DNA of 32,161 bases from Alphaproteobacteria bacterium UBA2784. Lineage in GTDB: Bacteria > Pseudomonadota > Alphaproteobacteria > Micropepsales > Micropepsaceae. This document shows positions 7,331-15,389 of the stretch, one piece after another; positions within the stretch are counted from its first letter, which is position 1, and every line of letters begins with the position of its first letter. The stretch is taken from positions 1,968 to 34,128 of the forward strand of contig DEIC01000010.1 in the NCBI GenBank assembly GCA_002352285.1, given 5' to 3'. The position numbers were made by a program, and so were the translations under genes. The notes beneath the pieces were generated by a model that saw nothing but the letters and a program-made list of their open reading frames with translations, was not told the DNA's origin and did no database searches.

Positions 7331-7747
7331 ATGGGTGTTGTTCTCAGTGCTGACTACAAGCCAAGCGAGAGCGAGCCGTTCATGAACGAGCGGCAGCGCG
7401 AATATTTCCGCCGCAAGCTCGAAAACTGGAAAGAAGAAATTCTGCGCGAAAGCCGCGAGACGATCCAGAGCCTCCAGAGCGATACGGTGCAGCATGCCGA
7501 TCTTGCTGACCGCGCTTCCAGCGAGGCCGAGCGCGCATTGGAGCTGCGCACGCGTGACCGCCAGCGCAAACTGATCTCGAAGATTGATGCCGCCTTGCGC
7601 CGGATTGAAGACGGCACCTACGGCTTCTGTGAGGAGACGGGCGAGCCGATCACGCTGCGCCGTCTTGATGCCCGCCCGATCGCAACGCTCTCCATCGAGG
7701 CGCAGGAACGCCACGAACGCCGCGAAAAAGTCTATCGCGACGATTGA
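7331..7747 (+). CDS. dksA: DksA/TraR-family RNA polymerase-binding transcription factor
   Basis: The product has 138 residues. Residues ~20-95 form the long coiled coil with the acidic tip ADLADRA (D57, D60, A62) that enters the RNA polymerase secondary channel; ~95-125 is the globular zinc-finger region and ~126-138 a C-terminal helix ending VYRDD. The canonical four-cysteine zinc site is reduced to one cysteine (C100 in YGFCEETGEPI), a form common in alphaproteobacterial DksA, so a zinc-independent fold is expected. It should work with ppGpp to adjust promoter activity, including rRNA. The ATG at 7331 has GGAG about 11 bases upstream. It follows fliX in the same direction after 185 bases containing no other clear gene. 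Confidence 0.92.
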   Translation: MGVVLSADYKPSESEPFMNERQREYFRRKLENWKEEILRESRETIQSLQSDTVQHADLADRASSEAERALELRTRDRQRKLISKIDAALRRIEDGTYGFCEETGEPITLRRLDARPIATLSIEAQERHERREKVYRDD

Positions 7748-7791
7748 GGCGCGGGGCGAACCTGACATCCCAGATTGACCTGCAGCTCTTT

Positions 7792-7965
7792 CCTTGCGCC
7801 TCCCCTTGCCTATAAGGGGTGAGCGGAGCGCAAGGGACTTGAGTGAGCGGCAAGCGAAACTCAAGTCCGGTGGGGTTGCGGGCCGCTGCACTTCGCTTTG
7901 AGAGGGTGCCCCCCACCGATTTGCGAAGACGCAAATCTGCCTCCCCCAAAAAAACAGGGGGAGGC
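7792..7965. repeat. Inverted pair of double-hairpin intergenic repeats (pair B)
   Basis: This fills most of the 311-base gene-free gap between dksA and the convergent TPR gene. The reverse copy is very regular: stem 1 at 7939-7947/7957-7965 (GCCTCCCCC, 9 bp, A-rich loop), stem 2 at 7918-7925/7930-7937 (GATTTGCG, 8 bp) and a C-rich tail at 7909-7916. The forward copy is larger and more degenerate: nested stems 7792-7799/7828-7835 (CCTTGCGC) and 7802-7807/7814-7819 (CCCCTT), then a 10-bp stem 7835-7844/7859-7868 (GGACTTGAGT) and the tail GGTGGGG. It has the same architecture and head-to-head orientation as the pair at 4441-4571. No ORF of note lies in the gap, and the remaining flanks show nothing recognisable. 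Confidence 0.75.
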
Positions 7966-8058
7966 GAAAGAACCGCCTGAACTGACCAATGGTCGAGATC
8001 GTCACGCCAAGGTCATGAGCCGCATTTCAACTGCTTATTGCACGCCAAGCGCGTCAAA

Positions 8059-11000
8059 TCAGGGGAGGTTCAATGCCGCTGTCTCGCCCGGCGTGCGGCT
8101 CGCGTCGAAGCTCTCAAGGAACTTGTCGAGCGTATCAATCGCGGCGACGGCCTTTGCAAGATCGCGGAAGGCCACCGTGTCTGGCGCAATTGCGCGCGTC
8201 ACCGCATCGAACGCAGGCCCATAGGGCGTTGTTTCCATGCGTGCGCCCCAGGCTTCGCGCAGCCGCGACAGCCCGCGCGCATCGTTGGCCAGCGTGTAAG
8301 CAATCACGGCGCGCATTACATCAAAGCGCGTGATGTCATCGACGGCGCCCGTGCCCGCTTCGGCGGCCAGCGCCTCAAAACGCCCGGCGGCGACCTGCCA
8401 GTCGGACGCCATCCAGGAAATGTCGGCCTTCAGACGGCGCGCATCAGCGCTGTCATCCTGCTCCAGCGTTTCCTGGGCCAGCTGGAACTGCTTCATCTCG
8501 GCAAGTGCGCGCGCCTCAAGCAGGCGGCGCTGGATCAGAAGTTCATCAGGCAGGCGCGTCTGGCGCGTGGAGCGGATGGCATTGAGCGCCTTCTCCGGCT
8601 CACGATCCATGAGATAGACAAGGGCGAGCCGCGTCGCGACAGCTGACCGCGCCACGCCCTCAAGGCGGTTATCGACCTGATACTGCAAAAGCTCGGTTGC
8701 CTGTGTGAGAAGGTCAACCGCGACAAGCCGGTCGGCAAGGCGGCGGATCATGTCGTCGCCCAGCCGCCCGATCGGCGTAAGTTCCTTGAAGTCATAATAG
8801 AGACCGACGGCCTGCACCGGCGGCAGCGCATCGGCCTTGCCATTGAGGAAGAGATCTTCAAAGGCGCTTGCCATGTCTTCACGCACATGCCGCGCCAGCG
8901 GATCATTGGGAAAGCCAAGCACAGCGGCGCGCATGGTCAGAAGCCCGTTGCGGTAGTCGCCGCTGGCAATCTGCAGATCGGCAAGCGCTTTCAGCACCTG
9001 CAGTTCCAGGCGGTCGCCCCGCCAGCGCCAGCTCAAACGCTCGAGTTCGGTGATTGCTTCTTTGGGCGAAAGTGCACCCGTGCGCGCTTTCAGCATCAGG
9101 ATGTCAAAGGCAGCGCGGGCCTCCAGCGGGCGATTGCCGCCTTTGGCCACCTGATTGAAAAGCTCCATCGCCGCTTCACTGCGGTCGAGGCGGGCAAGTA
9201 ATTGGCCCTTGAGCAGCCTGGCTTCGAGCGCCTGCGCGTCTTCATGGCCTTCGGCAGGCATCGCTGCAAGCGCGCGCTCGGCAAGACCAAGGTCATTGAC
9301 GGCAAGCCCCGTCGTCGCGGTCGCCAGGCGGAAACGCGCCTGCCAGTCGCCGGGATAACGCCCGATCCACTCCTCACCGGCGGCAAGAGCCGCACGCGCC
9401 GATGGCCAATCCTCCAGCGCGACCGCCACCAGACCGCGCATCAGCTGCGCGTTGGGATCAGAGTCAAGCGCGCGTGTGGCCAGGTCTTCGCGTGCACCGG
9501 TAAAATCGCGGAACAGAAAGCGGCCAACCGCGCGCGTCGCAAGGAATGTGGGGTCAAGCACAGCCCGCTCGTCGTCCGCCGCCAGAATGTCGAGCACGCC
9601 AAGCGCTTCAGGGGCAAGTCCATGGGCCAGATAGAACTGCGCCAGCTTCAGGCGCGCGGCCGAGGGGCCGGCCGCATCGTCGCCAATGGCATTGAAAAGC
9701 CGCGCATGCTCGCGCGCAAAGGCGGAAGCAGGCACGCGCCAGGCGGCATAGTCCATGAAGGCCGGGCGCAGCGTATCGCCCAGCGGTTTGCGTTCCGGCG
9801 CATATTGCGAAACCGTGCCGGCCGAAAGCGACAGGCCGCCGCCGCTTTCAATCAGGGCCTCGTCACCCTCGATGGTGACGGTCAAATCATCTGCATGCGG
9901 ACGGATCGCAAGCCCCTGCGCCGTTTCGAAGGCCGTGAACTCGACAAAGTCGCGCTGGGCGATCAGGCCCTGAACCGCGCCAAAGGCGGTCACGGCAATC
10001 AGCGGATCACCCGCGTCAGGATCCGCAAATTGAATGACGCGCGACGCACCCGTCAGCGCCGCGCGCACGCGGCTCGGACCCACCGTGCGGGCCTCGCGCA
10101 GCAGGCGCACCGGCAGGGGCGTTTCCATGACGGATGGCCCCAGCGTCAGCACCCAGGTCATGCCTTCGCGCGAAACCGTAGCCAGCGGCTCGCCCGCAAG
10201 ACGCAAGCGGATGACCGTATTGTCGCCTGCGCGCATCCGGCTTGCTTCGGTGACAAAATCGAAGAAACGCTCGGGCAGGGCTTCGACGGCAAAGGGTGCA
10301 TCGCCGTCAAACACGGCATAGTAGGTGCGGCCGCGCTGAAAGAGGGCAGCGGGCGTCTCCACACCGAAGGGAAACTCAAGCCGCAAGCCACTGCCGATGA
10401 CTTCGGCGCGCAGTTCCATCGGTGCGGCAGCAGCCGCATGGGCCAGCGCGTCACCGTCAGTGGCCGCTTCCGGCGCATGATCTGCAGCGGCATTGCGTGC
10501 GGCAGCTGCAATGGCGTCTTCGGTCGCGGGTGCTTCGGCGTGCGCGGGTTCTGGCGCCGTGTGAGCAGCGGCATCCGTGCCGGGCGGTGCTTCGGCATGA
10601 ACCTCGGGCGCGGGTGCAGGCTCAGCATGCGCCTCAGCCGGCGTTTCAGTCGGCGCGGCAGCCTCGGCCTGTTCGGCGGGTGCAGGCTCTTCCCCGGCGG
10701 GTTCCACTTCTGCCGCTGCTTCCGCATGTGGCTCAGCGACCGGTGGCGGCGCCTCATGCGCGGTGTCGGCGTGCGGCGCGCCTTCGGGTGGGGCCTCGGC
10801 CGTGGCGCCTGTCCGGTCAGCTTCGGGAGCCGACATCGGCACGATGCCGCCTTCGCTGTCTGTGCGCGGGCTGCGGATATCGAAGGCGATCTTGGGTCCG
10901 TCGCGGAAGTGATGGATGGGCGAGGAGGGATCAACCTGCATCCGCACCACAAGGCGGCCCGCTTCATTGCCGGACGCAAATCCGCGCACGAAGGGCGGAG

Positions 11001-11703
11001 GCGCATCGGTCAGGCGTGATGCAGCAAGCTCTGCACCGCGGGCAAACGTGATGGTAAGGGCGCCCTCGTCAAGCTCCAGCGCATAGTCAACGGCCTCCGG
11101 CCAGTCAAAGACGATGCGCGTATAATCGCTGTGCTCGCCCACGCGCACGGCCACCGCCAGAGGCGGCAATGTGGCGGGATCAACCGGCGTGCGTTCCGCA
11201 TCTTCGCGTGCTGCCGCTTCGGCCGCCGCCGCATCAATCTCGGCCTGCGTGGGTGCGATGTCAGGCGGATCGCCTGAAAAATCCGGCGAGACCAGATCAA
11301 TGGCAAGTGCTGCCGCATTGCGGCTTGTGTGGATGCGCCAGCCGCGCTTGAGTGCGGCACGCAGCGTGCGGCCGCCGTCGTCAAGACGCGCGACCGAAAT
11401 GTAATCGGGCATGGCGCGCGCCAAGGCGGCCGGATCAACGGCAACCGTGCGGTCAAACCGCACCACCAGCACGCCGTTGGCAACGCTGGCGTTGAAACGT
11501 GCAGCACGCGGCAGATCAAGCGTGAAGCGGGCGTAACCGTCCGCCACCATCGCAGTGGCTTCGGCTCGGGCTTGCGGCGCGGCAGCGGGCGCAAGAATGC
11601 CAGCGCCCAGGCACAAAAGCAGAAGCGTGCGCAGCACCAGACGGCGCAAATCTGCACCGTTTCTGCTGCGCTCTGCGCTGCCGCTTTTGCCCTGAAAAGA
11701 CAT
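8059..11703 (-). CDS. Large exported TPR protein with AMIN-like domain, flagellar cluster, function unknown
   Basis: The product has 1214 residues. Residues ~20-49 are a signal peptide (LVLRTLLLLCLGAGILAPA, then ARAEA). Residues ~50-145 and ~185-280 are beta-rich, the second with an AMIN-like pattern (VRVGEHSDYTRIVFDWP). Residues ~292-428 are a low-complexity Ala/Pro/Glu/His linker; ~430-640 is another beta-rich part; ~680-1214 is a long helical-repeat (TPR-like) array. It is predicted to be periplasmic. AMIN-type domains bind cell-wall or secretion components in other proteins, so a periplasmic scaffold near the motor or rod is conceivable, but no function is assigned. The ATG at 11703 is preferred over a GTG at 11739 because the CtrA box ends only 24 bases before the GTG. 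It follows motE with its own CtrA box. Confidence 0.8.
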   Translation of the reverse strand: MSFQGKSGSAERSRNGADLRRLVLRTLLLLCLGAGILAPAAAPQARAEATAMVADGYARFTLDLPRAARFNASVANGVLVVRFDRTVAVDPAALARAMPDYISVARLDDGGRTLRAALKRGWRIHTSRNAAALAIDLVSPDFSGDPPDIAPTQAEIDAAAAEAAAREDAERTPVDPATLPPLAVAVRVGEHSDYTRIVFDWPEAVDYALELDEGALTITFARGAELAASRLTDAPPPFVRGFASGNEAGRLVVRMQVDPSSPIHHFRDGPKIAFDIRSPRTDSEGGIVPMSAPEADRTGATAEAPPEGAPHADTAHEAPPPVAEPHAEAAAEVEPAGEEPAPAEQAEAAAPTETPAEAHAEPAPAPEVHAEAPPGTDAAAHTAPEPAHAEAPATEDAIAAAARNAAADHAPEAATDGDALAHAAAAAPMELRAEVIGSGLRLEFPFGVETPAALFQRGRTYYAVFDGDAPFAVEALPERFFDFVTEASRMRAGDNTVIRLRLAGEPLATVSREGMTWVLTLGPSVMETPLPVRLLREARTVGPSRVRAALTGASRVIQFADPDAGDPLIAVTAFGAVQGLIAQRDFVEFTAFETAQGLAIRPHADDLTVTIEGDEALIESGGGLSLSAGTVSQYAPERKPLGDTLRPAFMDYAAWRVPASAFAREHARLFNAIGDDAAGPSAARLKLAQFYLAHGLAPEALGVLDILAADDERAVLDPTFLATRAVGRFLFRDFTGAREDLATRALDSDPNAQLMRGLVAVALEDWPSARAALAAGEEWIGRYPGDWQARFRLATATTGLAVNDLGLAERALAAMPAEGHEDAQALEARLLKGQLLARLDRSEAAMELFNQVAKGGNRPLEARAAFDILMLKARTGALSPKEAITELERLSWRWRGDRLELQVLKALADLQIASGDYRNGLLTMRAAVLGFPNDPLARHVREDMASAFEDLFLNGKADALPPVQAVGLYYDFKELTPIGRLGDDMIRRLADRLVAVDLLTQATELLQYQVDNRLEGVARSAVATRLALVYLMDREPEKALNAIRSTRQTRLPDELLIQRRLLEARALAEMKQFQLAQETLEQDDSADARRLKADISWMASDWQVAAGRFEALAAEAGTGAVDDITRFDVMRAVIAYTLANDARGLSRLREAWGARMETTPYGPAFDAVTRAIAPDTVAFRDLAKAVAAIDTLDKFLESFDASRTPGETAALNLP

Positions 11704-11762
11704 GAAAGATCGCCGCCTCGCCGACGGTATTTGCCTCACCCACTGACCCTAGGCCGCATGGG

Positions 11763-11777
11763 TTAACTACTGCTTAA
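11763..11777. promoter_or_regulatory. CtrA box (TTAA-N7-TTAA), exact
   Basis: TTAACTACTGCTTAA matches the CtrA consensus exactly. It lies between the motE stop (11788) and the start of the large TPR gene (11703), 59 bases upstream of that ATG, so the TPR gene probably has its own CtrA-controlled promoter besides any read-through from the fliL operon. Confidence 0.75.
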
Positions 11778-11787
11778 GGATGCGGTG

Positions 11788-13002
11788 TCACCCAGCCGGT
11801 GCAGGCGGGGTGTTGGGGGCGGGATCGCTGGTCGGCGTGGACTCCGGCTGCGGCGCGGGCGGCAACAGGCCGGTGGGTGCGCGCGTTGCCGCATCTGCGC
11901 CGGGCGCAGGCGAGACAGGTTCAGCTGAAGCGGGCGTCGCCGAAGTAATGGTCAGCGGCTCGGCATCAACTGCAAGCGGCAGGGTATCGTCAGGCGAACC
12001 GTCGGCCTGTGGCACAATCTCGGTCACATTCTCTGCTGCCGTGCCTGCGCCCGCGTCGGGTTCCGTGCTCACTTCCGCACCTGCATCCGCCGCAGGGCTT
12101 TCGGCATTTTCTTGCCCCGCAGGCTCGCTCGTCGGCGCGGGCTGAGGAACCGTCACGGCCTCGTCAACCGGTTCCGGCGCCGGGCTGATATCGGTCACGG
12201 GTCCGGCTGGGGCCGTTTCAGGCGTCGCTTCTTCGGAGGGGGTTTCAAGCGGCAGGGTCTCGCCAATCGGCGTTTCGGTCACGGGCACAGGTTCTGGCGC
12301 GGGCGCTGCTTCAGGTGCAGGTGCTGGCTCGCTCAATGCGGCCATTTCCGGCATGTCGAGACGGCGCACGAGTTTGACCGTCAGCGCTTCTGCAAGCTCC
12401 GGCTTCATCGCGGCCAGGATCGGCGCAAGCTTGGCGGGCTTCATGCGGGTGGCCACATCCAGAAGCACCTGTTCCTCCAGCTCTTCAAAGATGCGCGCGG
12501 CATCCTTGGGTTTCATGGTCTCATAGACCTTGACCAGTGCCTGGATCTGCTTCTCGGCCTCTTCATCGCGCGCGCCCAGCATTTCGCTGATGCGCGCTTC
12601 GATGGTTTTGAGTTCCGTCACGCGCGCGTCCACGCGCTGCTCGGCGGCCTCGATCAGCTTGGCCTGCATGTCGAGCTCGCGCTCGCGCGCATCCAGCTCT
12701 GCGCGGCGGCGCGACAGGCTTTGCAGCACCTGGATTTCAGATGCACTCATCGAGGCTGGATCAGCCAGCGGTGCGATATCGTCCGTGGCGGCGATCTCGC
12801 TTGCCGCCCCGCTTTCGCCATGCGCAGGATCAACCGCATGGCCGTCAGGCGCAGCATCCGCCTCTGGCTCCGTTGACGCATAGGCCGGCGACAGGCCGGC
12901 CACGCTGCTTGCCCCCGTCAGCATGTCGAGCGTTTTCAGCGCCAGCACGGCAGCCAGTGCAGTGGCGGTGACAGGCAGAAGCCGGATGCGCGGGGTGGAC
13001 AT
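11788..13002 (-). CDS. motE: MotE-like periplasmic motor protein with long acidic Pro/Ala tail
   Basis: The product has 404 residues. Residues ~8-30 are an N-terminal hydrophobic signal/anchor, ~88-155 a charged coiled coil (RRRAELDARERELDMQAKLI), and ~155-220 the MgtE-N/FliG-like helical domain that defines the MotE family (VKVYETMKPKDAARIFEEL, then MKPAKLAPILAAMKP). In rhizobia MotE is a periplasmic chaperone for the motility protein MotC. Unusually, ~180 residues (225-404) follow as a low-complexity Glu/Pro/Ala tail; many MotE proteins end soon after the helical domain. The ATG at 13002 is chosen because the anchor starts directly after it; the upstream extension would overlap the previous gene. 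It is the fourth gene of fliL-fliM-DUF6468-motE, 10 bases after the preceding stop. Confidence 0.85.
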   Translation of the reverse strand: MSTPRIRLLPVTATALAAVLALKTLDMLTGASSVAGLSPAYASTEPEADAAPDGHAVDPAHGESGAASEIAATDDIAPLADPASMSASEIQVLQSLSRRRAELDARERELDMQAKLIEAAEQRVDARVTELKTIEARISEMLGARDEEAEKQIQALVKVYETMKPKDAARIFEELEEQVLLDVATRMKPAKLAPILAAMKPELAEALTVKLVRRLDMPEMAALSEPAPAPEAAPAPEPVPVTETPIGETLPLETPSEEATPETAPAGPVTDISPAPEPVDEAVTVPQPAPTSEPAGQENAESPAADAGAEVSTEPDAGAGTAAENVTEIVPQADGSPDDTLPLAVDAEPLTITSATPASAEPVSPAPGADAATRAPTGLLPPAPQPESTPTSDPAPNTPPAPAG

Positions 13003-13012
13003 GGGCGTGATC

Positions 13013-13408
13013 TCAGCGTGCGCCGCGCAAGGCTGCGGCGATGGGATTGGGCATTGAAGGCGGCGCAGCCGGGCGGGGCGCCTCGCCCGCATCATTGGCG
13101 CGGCGTTGCGCCAGCCGGTTGGCGAGCGCATCCGCCGTCTCGATAATCAGCGACAATTCGCCGGTCAGGGCGCGCGCCCTGGCGGCTTCACCCGATAATT
13201 GCGCGCCTGCATGTTCGGCAGACTGCTTGAGATTGCGCAGCGCGGTTTCAGCCCGCTGGGTGGTGGCCGAAAGTTCGCCGACAAGTTCGCGCAATGCACC
13301 TTCACCCGCGCGCAACGCCGAGAGTTTGCGGCTGATGTTCACGCAGGCAAAGGTGGTGGCGATCAGAAGCCCGGCAACGAGGAGGTCAATCAGAAGGGCG
13401 GCGGTCAT
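13013..13408 (-). CDS. DUF6468-type small membrane protein of the flagellar operon
   Basis: The product has 131 residues. One N-terminal transmembrane helix (~5-24, LLIDLLVAGLLIATTFACV) is followed by a basic turn and a long helical or coiled-coil region (~28-102), ending in a Pro/Ala-rich tail. This layout and the position directly after fliM are typical of the DUF6468 family in alphaproteobacterial flagellar operons. Its role is unknown; a membrane-anchored helper of the switch or motor is a guess. The ATG has GGGGAAA about 7 bases upstream and lies 14 bases after the fliM stop. Confidence 0.75.
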   Translation of the reverse strand: MTAALLIDLLVAGLLIATTFACVNISRKLSALRAGEGALRELVGELSATTQRAETALRNLKQSAEHAGAQLSGEAARARALTGELSLIIETADALANRLAQRRANDAGEAPRPAAPPSMPNPIAAALRGAR

Positions 13409-13422
13409 GTGGCAATTTCCCC

Positions 13423-14520
13423 TTACGCCAGTTCGCGCGTGGATGGCCGGCGGATCTTTCCGTCAACCCGCACCGCGACATGATGGCCCACGCGGCCCAT
13501 GCGCCCGCGCAAGAGCGGCACGCCACCCGAACGCAGTTCGATGGCCGCATCGGGCCCGGTGTTGAGCAGAAGCGTCTGGCCGACTTTGAAGTCCATCACT
13601 TTGGAAAGCGGCATCACCTGCTCGTCGAGCACGGCGTCGATGTCAATTTCGGTGGACCACAGCTCGGTCGCAAGATGGCTTTCCCAGATCGAGTCGCGGC
13701 CGAATTTTTCGCCCATGAACTGCTGCAGCAGAAGCTTGCGGATCGGTTCCAGCGTGGCATAGGGCAGCATCAGTTCAAGCCGCCCGCCGCGATCTTCCAT
13801 GTCGATCCTGAGCTTGATCAGGATGGCGGCATTGGCCGGCCGCGCGATGGCGGCAAAGCGCGGATTGGTTTCAAGCCGGTCGAGGGTAAAGGCAACCGGC
13901 GCCAGCGGCTCGAACGCGGTGCGCATGTCATGCAGCACGACTTCGATCATGCGCTGCACCAGCGTGCGCTCGATCGTGGTATAGGGCCGACCCTCAATAC
14001 GCATCGCCGCCGTGCCGCGCCGCCCGCCCAGAAGCACGTCCACGATGGAATAGATGAGGTTTGAATCAACCGTGATGAGCCCGAAATTGTCGAGTTCCTC
14101 GGCCCGGAACACCGAAAGGATTGCGGGCAGGGGGATGGAATTCAGATAGTCGCCAAATCGGATCGACGACATGTTGTCGAGGCTGACTTCCACATTGTCG
14201 CTGGTGAAGTTGCGCAGTGATGTCGTCATCAACCGCACCAGGCGGTCAAAGACGATTTCAAGCATCGGCAGGCGCTCATACGAGACAAGCGTGGAGTTGA
14301 TGATCGAGCGGATGCCGCTCTTCTCGCCGCCCGCATCACCCGCCATGTCAAAGCCGAGCAGGCTGTCGATTTCATCCTGATTGAGGATGCGTTCGGACGC
14401 GCCGTCAGCCGCAGCAGCGCCGGACCCTGCATCCTGCCCCTCCTGCTTCAGCATCGCCTCCCACTCATCGGCGGCCTGGCCGTCGGCGGGATTTGCGTCA
14501 GTGGCATTGGTATCCGTCAT
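13423..14520 (-). CDS. fliM: Flagellar motor switch protein FliM
   Basis: The product has 365 residues. The CheY-P-binding peptide LNQDEIDSLLG is at residues 46-56, preceded by an acidic ~43-residue extension (enteric FliM carries the peptide at the extreme N-terminus). The middle domain (~70-270) contains the FliM signatures FGDYLNSIPLPAILSVF, LITVDSNLIYSIVDVLLGGRRG and TLVQRMIEVVLHDMR. The C-terminal SpoA/FliN-like domain (~275-360) ends with VGHHVAVRVDGKI. FliM is a C-ring subunit that switches rotation direction. The ATG has AGAGG upstream. Second gene after fliL, 22 bases downstream. Confidence 0.97.
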   Translation of the reverse strand: MTDTNATDANPADGQAADEWEAMLKQEGQDAGSGAAAADGASERILNQDEIDSLLGFDMAGDAGGEKSGIRSIINSTLVSYERLPMLEIVFDRLVRLMTTSLRNFTSDNVEVSLDNMSSIRFGDYLNSIPLPAILSVFRAEELDNFGLITVDSNLIYSIVDVLLGGRRGTAAMRIEGRPYTTIERTLVQRMIEVVLHDMRTAFEPLAPVAFTLDRLETNPRFAAIARPANAAILIKLRIDMEDRGGRLELMLPYATLEPIRKLLLQQFMGEKFGRDSIWESHLATELWSTEIDIDAVLDEQVMPLSKVMDFKVGQTLLLNTGPDAAIELRSGGVPLLRGRMGRVGHHVAVRVDGKIRRPSTRELA

Positions 14521-14542
14521 CGTCGTGCCTCTGATGGTGGCG

Positions 14543-15073
14543 TTACTGGATCAGCATCTGCTTGAAGAGCACGTCGCGCACCTCAGTCGGTGCAACCGAC
14601 AGGTTCACGCGGCGCAACAGCTCTTCCTTCAGGCGGAACATGCCCGCCGACCCTGAAAGGTCTTCGACGCGCAGTTCGCGCAGGAATGTCTGGAAATTGT
14701 CGAGCACGCGCGGCAGCACCGGCTCGATCAGCGGAATGTCTTCGGGCGCAGCAAGCTCCAGCGCAACGGCGAGCTTCAGGAATACGGGCTTGGCATCCGT
14801 GCTGCCGGCCAGGTTGACGAGCATTTCGGGCAGGTCAAAGAACGCAGGCGGCGCCTCCGCCACAACTTCTTCCGCATGCGCTTCTTCCTCATCGCCTCCT
14901 GCGAAGAGAAAGAAATAGGCGCCTGCACCGCCAAACAGCAGCACGGCGGGCGCGACAATGAAGAGAAGCAGCTTCTTCATGCTGCGCTTCGGCTTCTCGG
15001 GCGCGATCTCGCCTTCCGGCTTCGCCTCTTCCGCATCCGCCTTCTTTGCCTTGTCGTCTTTGGCCTTGGCCAT
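14543..15073 (-). CDS. fliL: Flagellar basal body-associated protein FliL
   Basis: The product has 176 residues: a lysine/glutamate-rich cytoplasmic N-terminus (~1-32), one transmembrane helix (~35-57, LLLFIVAPAVLLFGGAGAYFF), an acidic linker, and the periplasmic FliL domain (~75-176) with FDLPEMLVNLAG and the conserved end RDVLFKQMLIQ. FliL rings surround the stator and support torque. The ATG at 15073 is preferred over an ATG two codons upstream because AAGAGG lies 7 bases before it but only 1 base before the alternative. First gene of the leftward operon, with a near-consensus CtrA box at 15171-15185. Confidence 0.93.
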   Translation of the reverse strand: MAKAKDDKAKKADAEEAKPEGEIAPEKPKRSMKKLLLFIVAPAVLLFGGAGAYFFLFAGGDEEEAHAEEVVAEAPPAFFDLPEMLVNLAGSTDAKPVFLKLAVALELAAPEDIPLIEPVLPRVLDNFQTFLRELRVEDLSGSAGMFRLKEELLRRVNLSVAPTEVRDVLFKQMLIQ

Positions 15074-15170
15074 TGTCATGCCTCTTGATGCGTTTATGCG
15101 GCATGCGCCTTGTCGCGCGTGCGCGTGCTGCTGCTCTCCTGCACCACGCCGCCATGCTCTTCCGGTCTGG

Positions 15171-15185
15171 TTAAAAACGGGTTGA
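15171..15185. promoter_or_regulatory. Near-consensus CtrA box upstream of fliL
   Basis: TTAAAAACGGGTTGA matches TTAA-N7-TTAA with one mismatch in one half site. It is 97 bases upstream of the fliL ATG on the minus strand, and the Caulobacter fliL promoter is CtrA-controlled. It lies next to the candidate ftr cluster of the divergent flgF promoter. Confidence 0.5.
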
Positions 15186-15196
15186 AGAAATCGTCC

Positions 15197-15238
15197 ATGC
15201 GGCAGGAATTGCCGGGCGCGAATTGCCCTTTGCCGCAT
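15197..15238. promoter_or_regulatory. Candidate ftr (FlbD) enhancer cluster upstream of flgF
   Basis: The segment is bounded by an inverted repeat, ATGCGGCA at 15197-15204 and TGCCGCAT at 15231-15238, and contains two direct copies of GAATTGCC (15206-15213 and 15220-15227). The first copy continues into CCGGG, giving the same AATTGCCGGG core seen near flgB. It ends 53 bases before the sigma-54 promoter of flgF and also lies just behind the fliL CtrA box. FlbD activates class III flagellar promoters from such upstream sites; assignment is by context. Confidence 0.5.
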
Positions 15239-15290
15239 CACGCCAACAGGCGCACATCGCGAAATCCGCTGATTTCCAGGGTTTCCGGCG

Positions 15291-15305
15291 TGGCACGGGC
15301 CTTGC
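15291..15305 (+). promoter_or_regulatory. Sigma-54 promoter for flgF-flgG-flgA-flgH, perfect match
   Basis: TGGCACGGGCCTTGC fits the -24/-12 consensus TGGCAC-N5-TTGC without mismatch. Transcription would start near 15317, leaving a leader of about 70 bases before the flgF ATG at 15390. Confidence 0.88.
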
Positions 15306-15389
15306 GCTCGCATGATGCGGGGCAAGAACGCCCAAACCTTGCCAAGCCCTTAACGCCGGGCGCTGGCGGACGATGAAGGAAGAAGACCG

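Noticed and set aside
6896..8005. 369-residue leftward open frame
   Set aside because: It runs antisense through fliX and dksA and through the repeat pair; no recognisable domain.
9202..11019. 605-residue rightward open frame
   Set aside because: It lies entirely antisense to the large TPR gene, which has a signal peptide, coherent domains and a promoter box. The antisense product is Arg/Gly/His-rich without family features, as expected in GC-rich DNA.
15341..15352. Single TTAA half site before flgF
   Set aside because: No partner TTAA at a 7-base spacing; it lies downstream of the sigma-54 promoter and is not a credible CtrA box.
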